NCBI GenBank assembly: GCA_027886185.1
Contig: WOAB01000568.1
Span: 5,712,501 to 5,776,500 of the forward strand
From: Rheum nobile
Taxonomy: Eukaryota; Streptophyta; Magnoliopsida; Caryophyllales; Polygonaceae
DNA length: 64,000 bases
Reading direction: 5' to 3'
A program made the translations under genes and the position numbers. Below, piece after piece: positions 22,724 through 32,085 of the stretch. The notes under the pieces are model-generated. The model saw only the letters and a list, made by a program, of their open reading frames with translations, made no database searches and was not told the origin of the DNA. How positions within the stretch are numbered: position 1 is the stretch's first letter; every line of letters begins with the position of its first letter.

Positions 22724-24061
22724 TGATAGAGGCTAAAGTCGTGATGCCTAATCAAAATAAATTCATATAAACCTAAACTAGTAGAATAGGGAAGCAAGGG
22801 TCGAATCCCACAAGGAGGAAGTAATTTTTCTAAGTGCATAACAAGGGGGTTTTGTTGGTTTGGTTTGAAATTAAACAAAGTAAAGTAAAACAAAGGTTGT
22901 AAGCAATTGGGAAAAAATACTTAGCTAGACAAATATCCACCATTCATTTGATTGGTTGATCCTAGATTATCTCTAATTCCTTCCTATGAATGTTCTTATT
23001 CCTTTTCTTAAGTTATAAACAGGACAAACAGACCCTAAGAATACTAACTATTAAATAACCAGGAAAACCTCCATGATTCAATTCAACAATAGCAATGAAC
23101 ACAAGAATTTCAATAGATACATGCAAGAGTAGCAAACAGTCATACTATTGCATGAAATCAATTCTCTCTACAATAAACCAGTCCAAACAATTCTTAGAAT
23201 ATTGCAGTTGCTACTCATGAATAAGGTAGCTCAAACAGTAATTACCAAACCCTAGCAATAGACAATTACTAATATCAACTAGATGATTAGGCCTGTCAAA
23301 TCAGTAAGAATCAATGGGATGAAGCACAAGAGAATCAATACATTCAAGGGAAAATAAATAGAATTATAACCTCACAACCATTATTCAAACGAAGGCTTCA
23401 ATCGTCGGACTAAGCAAAAGTTGCTTAGTTCTTCCTAGTCTTGAAACGTAAAACTCAAAGGAAAAAATAATACTAAATGGAATAATCGATGATGAAAGAT
23501 GATTGAATAGAGGCTGTTGGAACTAGGTTTAAATAAACTAGCTAAACCTAAAACCAAAGATCACAAACATAATCTAAAAGAAAACTAAAATAATCCTATC
23601 GGAATAAAAGAAAAAGAAATAAAGGAAAAATTAAATCTTCGGATCTTCGGACGAAGTCTTCGGCGCGCCTGATGAAGGGATTTCCGTGACCGCAGAAAAT
23701 TCAATTCTGAACGGCTTTGCTCTCGATTTTTCCGCGACTACGGCCATGCACTTCCGCGATCACGGATTCTCGATTTTCTCTCGACTTCGCTTTCCGTCTC
23801 TTCACCGCGACCGCGGCCCTCAGCCCCGCGACCGCGGCCCTCAGCCCCGCGACCGCGGGTTTGCTCCTGTTGCTCTTCTTTTGGTTCTCTTGTGGCTTCT
23901 TCTCATTCTTTTTAATGTCTTCATGTAAGCTCCTCCAAACCACCATATCTACACTTCTTCTCCTCAACTCCAATCTCTACAATACGCTCTAAACATCTCC
24001 AAATGGTACCCAAAACACCGGTAACAACTCCTAGTTAAACCCTACAAAGTAGCGTTGATCA
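22724..24061 (-). repeat. Athila B 5' LTR
   Basis: 1338 bp. On the minus strand it starts TGATCAACGC and ends GCCTCTATCA. It is clearly related to the Athila A LTRs but diverged. It holds a three-copy tandem of a 21-bp GC-rich unit (23804-23863). Confidence 0.87.
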
Positions 24062-24066
24062 ATCAT

Positions 24067-24274
24067 CAAAAGATCAAAAGATAAACAAGGGAACAATAGG
24101 ACTATTGTGGCAAATTAGGAGCAAAATAAAGTTCATATATCGAGCAGGGAATGATTACAAAAGATCATAGAAAACATAGCAAACAACTAAACAAAATCAA
24201 AAGAGCAAGCACAATCACAAAATAACATAGAAATTCAAGAGAAATAGGGAAAGACGGGCTAGGATTGGAGAGGT
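24067..24274 (-). other. C2 3' untranslated fragment between insertions
   Basis: A-rich C2 sequence resumes after Athila B. No gene is seen. The last five bases GAGGT are the left TSD of the next insertion. Confidence 0.65.
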
Positions 24275-25219
24275 TGTAACACCCCCAAATCTTAACCCAT
24301 TTGGAAAGGTATTACCGCCAGTGACCTCAGTGTTCCTTACCGAGATCACCCAAGGCTTTACCGTTTAAATACAAAATGATAACGTTATTCATATAAAACA
24401 TGAGTCCCGGGATTACATCCCAATCCCAAATAGGACAAATACAGAGTTTAAACAAGGTACAACGGAAGTCTTTTTAAATATATAACAGAGTAAATAAGTT
24501 ACAACGGAAGTCTTTCTTGAAATCTTACAAAAAGGGTTATGATCGTAATGATCATCTGCCCAAGGATCTCAACCTGATTAAAAGATAATTATTAAAACAT
24601 CCAAAAATAACCATCGTCTTCATAGTCAATCTAGTCTCCTCATATCTTCGCTCTATCTGATGTGCCGAATCGAACGGATGACACCAGCCAACCATGCAGA
24701 GAACAATTGCGGTTGGTTAGTCTACTGAATAGACTATGCAAGGGTACAAAGCAGAAGGTTCAAAGTAGTCGTATTAGGTTAGACTCCTCGTCTCTCGAAT
24801 AAAAGTCGAGTACGTTAGTCAACCACTATACTATACTTGAATATGACAAAAGGCATGCACAAGAGAAGATTCTGGAAGACTGAATCTTCACAGAAATCGA
24901 TCCGAAAGAAGACTCCAACGGAAGTGAGTCTTAAGGAAATATGACAAATCTGGAACGTTTAAAGAATCAAACAACAAATTTAAAAGCTGACTTAGATGTT
25001 TCGGTTCACAACCAACCTCACCGCTTACAGCGAATCCAGATTGGAAAGAGAACGTACTCTGATCATAAGTCGAGACGAGCTTTCCTAGCTGCACTATTTA
25101 CTTAGCTACACTACTCGCCAAAGGTTTATTAATTAAGTGCACTCGGGCACATATCTTATTTAATTATAAAACACACGACACTGAAGTACATTAATATTAT
25201 TAAGCGCGGCAACAAAGTT

Positions 25220-25500
25220 TTAAAACTCAGGGTGACCATAATGCCGACCCAAAGTAAAACAATACACAAACACACACACACACACGCACACACGAGGCTT
25301 AATATTATTCCGAGAACAACGGAAGTTATTATTACATAGGGTGACCTTACGTTCACCCAGATTACACTGCCACAGTGCTTACACTTTAATTTACAGGGTG
25401 ACAGTTACGTCCACCCCAATTGCACTAGCTAGGTGCTTAATACACAGGGTGACAATTATGTTCACCCAATTGCGCTAGCAAGGCGCTTAAACACTTCAGA
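25220..25500. repeat. Tandem hairpin units inside the TGTAA-type LTR
   Basis: Four degenerate units of about 60-80 bp carry an arm pair GGGTGAC...GTTCACCC plus a second small palindrome around GCACTAGCTAGGTGC. The equivalent region in copy 2 is 33030-33440. A (CA)n run lies at 25263-25293. Confidence 0.7.
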
Positions 25501-25569
25501 TCCTTAAAGGTGGATAGGAAGCATAGGTCATGACCCTTAAATTATTATTCAGAAATTAACCCGAGGAGT

Positions 25570-25810
25570 ATTACGATTTAAAGAAACGACAAATCCTTAC
25601 TTGGATTAGCTTTCCTACGAACATTAAGTTAAAAAGAAACGACTAATCCTTACCTAGATTAGCGTTCCTACGAACACTCGTGCTAAATAAACAGTCTAAC
25701 ACAACAATTATTCACATTAAAGCCATCCAGGCAAACAACTTAAACATAGAGATAATAGAAACGGCTAATCCTTACTTGGATTAGTTTTCCTATTAACTCA
25801 CATTCTATTC
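25570..25810. repeat. Direct repeats AATCCTTACTTGGATTAG in the TGTAA-type LTR
   Basis: Three spaced copies of AATCCTTACTTGGATTAG followed by a variant of CGTTCCTACGAAC occur near 25590, 25648 and 25767. The equivalents in copy 2 are at about 33535, 33590 and 33712. The unit is itself a small palindrome. Confidence 0.65.
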
Positions 25811-26396
25811 TAGCATTAAGATTAAATTCACAATAATACATCACGGTAATTATCACATATATGGCGTTGTTCTAACAGATATACAACCTATGATAATGTC
25901 ATTATTACAGTTTCCAAAACAGTTTATAAAACCATTTCTAGACAAACACAATAATCATTCCAAATTAATTACTCAGATAAACAACTGATAATTAATGTAA
26001 ATATGGAACGATGAGCAAGAGCGAACCGCCACTTGCCTTAATCCGCAGAGTTTGAACGAAGCCTAACGACGACGGGATTTCGGGCTCGACACAGAAACAG
26101 ATCTGACACACAGATTCCTTCGGATCGACCCATACAGAAACCTTAAGTTAGATTCGACAATAGCTAGTACGAATCTAAGGACAAATGAAAGAAATCGAGA
26201 GGAACGACGCCCGAAAGACGACCACCCAGGGCCGAGGCCAAAAGAGGCCACAACCCTTTAGCGGCGGTCGCCGCTGTTCATCACGGCGGTCGCCGCCATC
26301 AACACGGCGGGCGCTGCGATGAACCCAGAAAACAGAAACGACGAGAACACTCACCAACAACCTACTAGAAATAGCTGGGTCTTGGGCTTGGAGCTA

Positions 26397-26855
26397 CTAG
26401 TGAAGGGTTGAGGTGTATGGGCTGCAGCCCTGTGATGGGCCGGGCTGCTAAGCTGTCGAGGTATTACATAAAAGTACACTTTGAATGAGAGGGGCTCCGA
26501 CCCCTTACCGGGCCAGCCATTTCTCTATCCATGGGCTGCAGCCCATGTACCCCAACCAAATCCCCATGGCTGGGAGGTTGTTCGCAAGGCTCGAACCCGA
26601 GACCTCACGCTTTAACAAGCGGCCTAATGCCCACTTGTTAAAGCGTGAGGTCTCGTGTTCGAGATTCACGAACAACCTCCCAGCCATGGGGATTTGGTTG
26701 GGGTACATGGGCTGCGGCCCATGGATAGAGAAATGGCTGGCCCGATGAGGTCGGAGCCCATCTCATTCAAAGTGTACTTGTATGTAATACCTCGATAGCT
26801 TAGCAGCCCGGCCTATCACAGGGCTGCAGCCCATACACCCCAACCCCTCACTGGC
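26397..26855. repeat. Large foldback (near-perfect 225-bp inverted repeat)
   Basis: The left arm (about 26397-26625) and right arm (about 26630-26855) are reverse complements over nearly their full length, with a loop of only about a dozen bases near 26625. A third, partial direct copy follows at 26862-26975. Each arm carries the phrase CTGTCGAGGTATTAC that also forms the outer end of the element. Confidence 0.85.
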
Positions 26856-26975
26856 CCATTTTAAATGGCGCACAACAGGTTGTTCGTGAGTCTCAAACTC
26901 GAGACCTCACGCTTTAACAAGCTGCCAAAGCATCACTTGTCACCAATTGTGCTGCTAAGCTGTCGAGGTATTACA

Positions 26976-27223
26976 GAGGTGTCCACTCAAGACTCAGAAT
27001 CCTCATTCGGGTCTTTGTCCTTGTTGAGAAAATACTTAAGAAGCAGCGAAAGGATGTTCTTGATCTCACGCAGTTCAGTCAACATCTGGCTTTGCATAGA
27101 GCCACCTTTTGATGTTCCCTCTCCATCTTCTTTCTTCATTATCTCTGACACAGGTAGAGTTCCCTTGTCATCTCCTTGATATTTCATCTTGTTCACATTC
27201 ACCATGTCCAACTCGGTGACCAT
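26976..27223 (-). pseudogene. C2 remnant of the SIRE-type extra 3' ORF (C-terminal end)
   Basis: The minus strand reads ELDMVNVNKMKYQGDDKGT and LTELREIKNILSLLLKYFLNK. It lines up with VEVVNISKMKYEGNDKE-like and LIKLNNKADILLEFLLEK wording in the C3 extra ORF (39721-40170). Only the tail remains; the rest is deleted in C2. Confidence 0.65.
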
Positions 27224-27958
27224 GGGAACTTTACATTCTTCCCGGTAAACTCCTTTTTCTTTTCTCTTTTTCTTTCTTTCTTTCTTTCTTTATATATATA
27301 TTTTTAATTTTTTGAACTCTTTTTGCAGCAAAGTAGTCGTTCCTCTCTGCAGTTCCATCAAATCAACATTCAATTCAATACTTCTCATTGAAGCAACGTT
27401 CACTTGCAAATATCAACGTTCAATAAGTTGTTTCCATCAGTTGTTCCTGTCACTGTTCCTTTCTCAGTTCCCCCTTAGGCAAAGCTCCATCAAGACGACT
27501 CCGAGATACTTAAGTGGATAGAAAGGCTAGTTTGGATACTTAAATTGGGTTCACACAAATATGCAAAGATATATCCATACAAAATAGAGGTAGGGAACAA
27601 TGACGATCCAGATAATGATTTCCAGTAAAATTTGGTAAACAAAGAAAGGTGCATAGGGAACGTTTACCTAGATCCAAGCTTGGGACGACAGTGCAACCAA
27701 TTATCATTTTGTCTTGTAATGAGGTTCAGATAATCAAATCGGTTGCTTTGGGCATGAAATGAGATGTTATCAAGTAACCCTGAAGCACATATGATTAAGT
27801 AAAGAAGTAGCATGTAATTTATGATATCATGTAACACATAGCACACAGCAAGACATGATGAACTAAAATTTATAACTAATAAGCGACATAGAAGATGTTC
27901 CTTGAATACGATTTATCAATTTAGCCAATCATGGAGGGAATAGTGGATAGTGAGTTCC
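27224..27958 (-). other. C2 region between RNase H and extra ORF
   Basis: No coding sequence is recognised. It holds a (TTTC)n and TA-rich simple repeat at 27256-27300. Confidence 0.6.
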
Positions 27959-28480
27959 TCAGTTTAGAGAGATCATCCCAAGGAGCATTCTCAAATACTC
28001 AAAGGGTTTTCTATCCAATGCTTTGGTGAAGATATCTACAACTTGATCCTCTGTCCTGCAATGATCCATTATAATGAAATTTTTCTCAACATTATCACAA
28101 AGAAAATGATGACGAATATCAATGTGCTTAGTACGTGAGTGATGAACATGAGTTTTGGAAATGTTGATAGCAGTATTGTTATCACACATAATGGGAACGG
28201 TGCCAAGAGACATACCAAAATCCTCCAATTGTTGTTTGAGCCACAATACTTGGGCACAACAAGAGGCAACAACTACGTACTCAACTTCGGCGGTTGAAAG
28301 GGCAACATAATTTTGTTTCTTTGATGCCCAAAAGACAAGACATGGGCCAAGGAACTGTGCCGTCCCTGATGTGCTTTTGCGATCCACAAAGTGACCAACA
28401 AAGTCAGCATCAGTGAAACCCACAAGTTCAAACCCAGTGTTCCTTGGATACCAAAGACAGAGATTGTCGTTCCCTTTCAA
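27959..28480 (-). pseudogene. C2 RNase H (Ty1/copia, SIRE-like)
   Basis: An open stretch of about 173 residues reads LVGFTDADFVGH, DRKSTSGTAQFLGPC, VALSTAEVEYVVVASC, VLWLKQQLEDFGM, MCDNNTAINISK, HSRTKHIDIRHHFL and DQVVDIFTKALDRKPFEYLR, and ends MISLN. It has the D...E...D residues expected of copia RNase H. It is separated from RT by one TGA/frame break near 28482. This is one of the better preserved pieces of C2. Confidence 0.92.
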
Positions 28481-28483
28481 GTA

Positions 28484-29444
28484 TCACAAGATCCGTTTGA
28501 CCTCAGTTAGGTGTGACTCCTTAGGATTTGCTTGAAACCTAGCACAAAGACACACACTAAATATAATATCTGGCCTATTTGCCGTTATATAGAGTAATGA
28601 ACCAATCATGCCTCTATACATTATAGCATCTACTTCTTGGCCATTCAAATCTGCATCAAGACGAGTGTTAGGAGAAATAGGGGTATCAATAGGTTTAGCC
28701 TTGTCCATACCATACTTCTTCAATAGTTCCTTGATGTATTTTTGTTGATGTACTCTGGTTCCTTCAAAAGTTTGAGAGACTTGTAATCCGAGGAAAAAAG
28801 AGAGTTCCCCAATCATACTCATCTCAAATTCACTGCTCATGAGATTTTTGAACTTTTCTACAAGGGCAGGGTTAGTGGAACCAAAAAGAATATCATTAAC
28901 ATAGACTTGAACTACGAGAATCTCACCTTTGTGTTCCAAGAGGAACAGTGTCTTGTCGATCGCACCACGTCTAGCTATATCCATTGGAGAGAAGGAACTG
29001 TGCTAGCCGATCATACCAAGCTTTGAGAGCTTGCGTGAGCCCATACAGTGCCTTGTCCAGTGCATACACATAGTCAGGATGTTCCATATCTTCAAATCCT
29101 GGGGGTTGTTTCACATAAACTTCCTCTTGAAGATAGCCATTGAGAAATGTTGTTTTGACATCCATTTGATACAACGTGAATCCTTTGAAAGCAGCATATG
29201 CGATGAGAAGTCGAATGGCTTTGATGCGAGCTACTGGAGCATATGTCTCATCATAGTCGATCCATTCTTGTTGGTTGTAGCCTTGAGCAACCAGTCTCGC
29301 CTTGTTCCTTGTCACAGTTCCAGAATCATCGAGCTTGTTCCTGAAAACCCCAGTGAGTGCCAATATCATGCTTGTGCTTGGGAATGAGAACAAGTTTCCA
29401 TACTTTATTTCTCTCAAATTGGTGTAGTTCTTCTTGCATGTCAA
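28484..29444 (-). pseudogene. C2 reverse transcriptase with altered catalytic box (YVND)
   Basis: Two overlapping frames (29444-28971 and 28984-28484) together give the copia RT: ARLVAQGYNQQEWIDYDETYAPVARIKAIRLL, YQMDVKTTFLNG, EVYVKQPPGFED, YGLTQALKAWYDRL. The catalytic box reads VQVYVNDILFGST, so the first aspartate of YVDD is replaced by asparagine. FFLGLQVSQ and YRGMIGSLLYITANRPDI follow. The frame break near 28975 and the YVND change both argue against activity. Confidence 0.92.
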
Positions 29445-31030
29445 CTATCCAATCTGGCTCTTTCAATGCTTCTTTGATGTTCTACAAAAGAGATAAAAGC
29501 ATAGAAAGCACAAAAATCATATAGTTGAGAGCGTGAACCTCTTTGTTCATATGGTGTGAGAAGAGCATCAACTGGATTCTTCTTCTTAGTCCATACATTC
29601 TTGGATTCAGGCGGCGGAGGGATAGGAGGAAGGGCAGCATTCGTTGTTGCAGTTGAGGATGAAGAGAGAGGAACGTCAGCAGCAATCGCAGTGGCTGCCT
29701 CAGAGACTGTTCCTTCAACAGCATCCATAGGTTCTTCCCCAATAATTATTACCACATCACCACTCGCTTGGTCATCTTGCACGAGTTATGCATCCGAAGT
29801 ATCACCACCAGAAGTTCCATTGGGAACAGTGGTGACATCAGCATCAATGATTGGAGTTTTTGTTGTGGGAACATCAGGTGCTGGTGTAGTAGGGGTATTA
29901 TGATCGCCACTGGTTGTGGTAACTCCGAGAGAACTAGTAGTGCTCCCACCAGCATTGGGGGCACTGTTCCCTATACATGGATTACCCTGGTGATTCCCAT
30001 CATCACCTTCATCATCTAAGTCTCCACATTGCATGCGTGGAAAGTGATCATCAGGGAACAGTGTGTTGGAATCATCACTCTCAGCTTTTGAGTGTTCATT
30101 AAAGACAACATGAATGCTCTCTTCAATCTTCTGGGTTTTCTTGTTATAGACTCTATAAGCTTTACTTGAATTAGCATATCCCATAATGATTCCTTTATCA
30201 CTCCTTGGATCAAATTTCCCCAAGTTGTCTTTTCCATTGTTGTGAATGAAACACCTGCAACCAAAGGCACGCAAGTGGGAAACATTAGGCTTGCATTCCC
30301 TGATTAGTTCATAGGCAGTTTTATTTAGCAATGGTCTAAGCATGGCACAATTAAGGATATAGCATAAAGTATTGATAGCCTCAGCCCAGAATATTCGAGG
30401 AAGGTTGCTTGCTATGAGCATTGTTCTAGCCATGTCCTCTAATGTTCTGTTCTTCCTCTCGACCACTCCATTTTGCTGTGGTATCCTAGGAGCCGAGAAG
30501 TTATGAGAGACACCATGTTCCTTGCAATAATCAAGGAACATGGCATTCTCAAACTCCGTTCCATGGTCGGATCGAATGAAGCTTAGCTTGTGTCCAAGAT
30601 TGGTTTCCACACCCTTGATGAAAGACTCAAATGTCTCGAATACCTGTTCCTTGGAAGAGAGAAAATTTGTTCGTGTAAATCTAGAGTAATCATCAACAAT
30701 AACAAACACATACATGTTCCCTGCATGACTTCTTATCCTCATGGGATGACAGAGATCCATATGGATAAGTTCCAGAGGGCGAGAAGTGGTAACATCAAAT
30801 TTGCTCTTGAAAGAGGAACGTGTTTGCTTCCCTCTTACACAGGCTTCACAGACTCCAAGGATTTCAGGTTTGACATTTGGAAGCCCTCTAACCAGTTCCT
30901 TCTTGTGGAGTTTGTGAATGAGTTGTAAATTTGCATGTCCAAGCCTTCTGTGCCACAGTTCCGTCTCTTCAGCTAGAGACGCAAAGCACAGTTCCCTTGA
31001 AGGCTTGAATGTTGTGTCAACAGTGTACAC
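29445..31030 (-). pseudogene. C2 integrase
   Basis: The zinc part reads ELWHRRLGHANLQLI...CEACVRGKQTRSSFKS. The core has LIHMDLCHPMR (D), SFIRSDHGTEFEN (D) and PQQNGVVERKNRTLEDM (E), so the DDE triad is present. GCRCFIHNNGKDNLGKFDPRSDKG and EESIHVVFNEHS follow. The main frame (31030-29786) is open for 414 residues, then a frame change leads into the low-complexity C-terminal linker (29782-29441). Confidence 0.92.
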
Positions 31031-31039
31031 ATCGTTGAA

Positions 31040-31372
31040 TCAGACACCCTTCAATACGATCTCCTTGGTTTTTCTATTCCTTACGTAGCAATCTTTGTTT
31101 GTGAACACAGTCTCGTTGTCTCCTTGATCACAAAGTTGAGCTACACTTAACAAATTAAAACCAAGTTGATGAACCAGACTAACCTCTTTTATCTTGATGT
31201 TTGAGTTCAAAGTAGCTTCTCCTGTTCCCACTATCTCTCTGCATCATTTATCTCCAAGGGAAACGGTTCCCTTAGAGTGTTGTTGAAGTGAGGTAAGGTG
31301 ATCTCTATTTCCTGTCATATGGCATGAGCATGCGCTATCAATGAACCACCTGTTGTTCCCCCTCACTTCATC
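31040..31372 (-). pseudogene. C2 retropepsin
   Basis: The pol frame begins right after an AG at about 31373 with codons D-E-V-R. Within 30 bases it reaches the protease site WFIDSACSCHMTG. The second part (31231-31040) reads LVHQLGFNLLSVAQLCDQGDNE. An in-frame stop near 31243 and a TGA at 31040-31042 break the domain. The active-site D-S-A is kept. Confidence 0.85.
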
Positions 31373-31386
31373 CTGCATTAAAAGAG

Positions 31387-32085
31387 TTAGTGTTTAGCGA
31401 TCCAGGCAAGCTTGGCTTTACCTGGTCGTTTAGAGACAAAATATTCTCTAGATTTAGCGTTGAACATATCAGGAGATGCATCATAATCATTCAAATCAAC
31501 ATTGTTACTTCTACTGTTCCTGCGTTGTGTGTGCTCTTCAGTGAACTTTTGTTTCTTAGCACAGTTTTTCACAACATGGCCGTTGTTCCCACAATGCCAA
31601 CAAATCTTATAATAATCCCTCAAAGTGTACTTACGGTTTGGGACATGCATTCTACGTTGCTTGGCTCTAACTGGGTCAGGTGTACTAGGGAAATTTACCG
31701 GGGATTGGATAAGATACATCTTATGGGCATGTTGACCTTTGTACCATGATTGATTTTCACTCAACCCACTCTCCAGAGTTTTCACACGCTCTTCTAGGTA
31801 AGAGTTCCTATCCTTAGTACTCTGAAGTTCCCTATCTTTTAACTCTCTAAGCTCAGGTATGGTTAACTCATGTTCTTCACTCTCTTGGTTTTCACCTTTG
31901 TACCCCACACCATACTTGGACTCAACAAAGGTAATCTCTTCTTCCTTAAGCTTTTGCTCAACTAAAATAGAGTGAATTTTATCAATCTGAGCTTTCATCT
32001 GAGACAGTTCCCTAACAGTACTAAAGGAACTAGGTTCACTGTGAGTAGCATCACTTCTAACACAAGGAACAACAGAGCAACTAAC
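31387..32085 (-). pseudogene. C2 gag, C-terminal part with zinc knuckle
   Basis: The frame reads TVRELSQMKAQIDKIHSIL, ELRELKDRELQSTKDRNSYLEERVKTLE (likely coiled coil), ENQSWYKGQHAHKMYL, then the intact CCHC knuckle CWHCGNNGHVVKNC. It ends KAKLAWIAKH at TAA 31387-31389. The upstream gag part is missing, because the copy-2 LTR (32086-34765) sits there and the middle of gag was deleted. The stop lies inside a CACTAAC motif just upstream of an AG (see findings). Confidence 0.85.

Larger units (their letters stand above)
18979..24061 (-). mobile_element. Athila B: Athila-like gag-protease element with only its 5' LTR
   Basis: The minus-strand element has a full 5' LTR (22724-24061), PBS, gag and protease. 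It is flanked by perfect 5-base duplications ATCAT (18974-18978 and 24062-24066). Related C3 and C5 sequences show the uninterrupted target as GCATCATCAAAA (about 39556 and 53842). There is no 3' LTR and no PPT: on the minus strand the element ends abruptly at CTCGAGGACGAGCA. This point lies about 20 bases before where Athila A has its PPT. Like Athila A, it lacks RT and integrase. Confidence 0.85.
24275..26975. mobile_element. TGTAACACC-type long LTR, copy 1 (solo-LTR-like)
   Basis: It begins TGTAACACCCCCAAA and ends GTCGAGGTATTACA, so the termini are TG...CA with an imperfect inverted repeat. A 5-bp TSD GAGGT (24270-24274 and 26976-26980) flanks it. No gag or pol is present, so it looks like a solo LTR or a non-autonomous element. 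Copies 2 (32086) and 3 (63414) share the first 2 kb or less. The termini and length remind me of chromovirus (Tekay/Del) LTRs, but this is not proven. The right 600 bp (from about 26376) differs from copy 2 and is a foldback structure. Confidence 0.7.

Noticed and set aside
26580..26640. tRNA-gene-like or SINE-like phrase (CTCGAACCCGAGACC, resembling a B box)
   Set aside because: No A box at the right distance and no cloverleaf; it is part of the foldback arms and occurs three times there.
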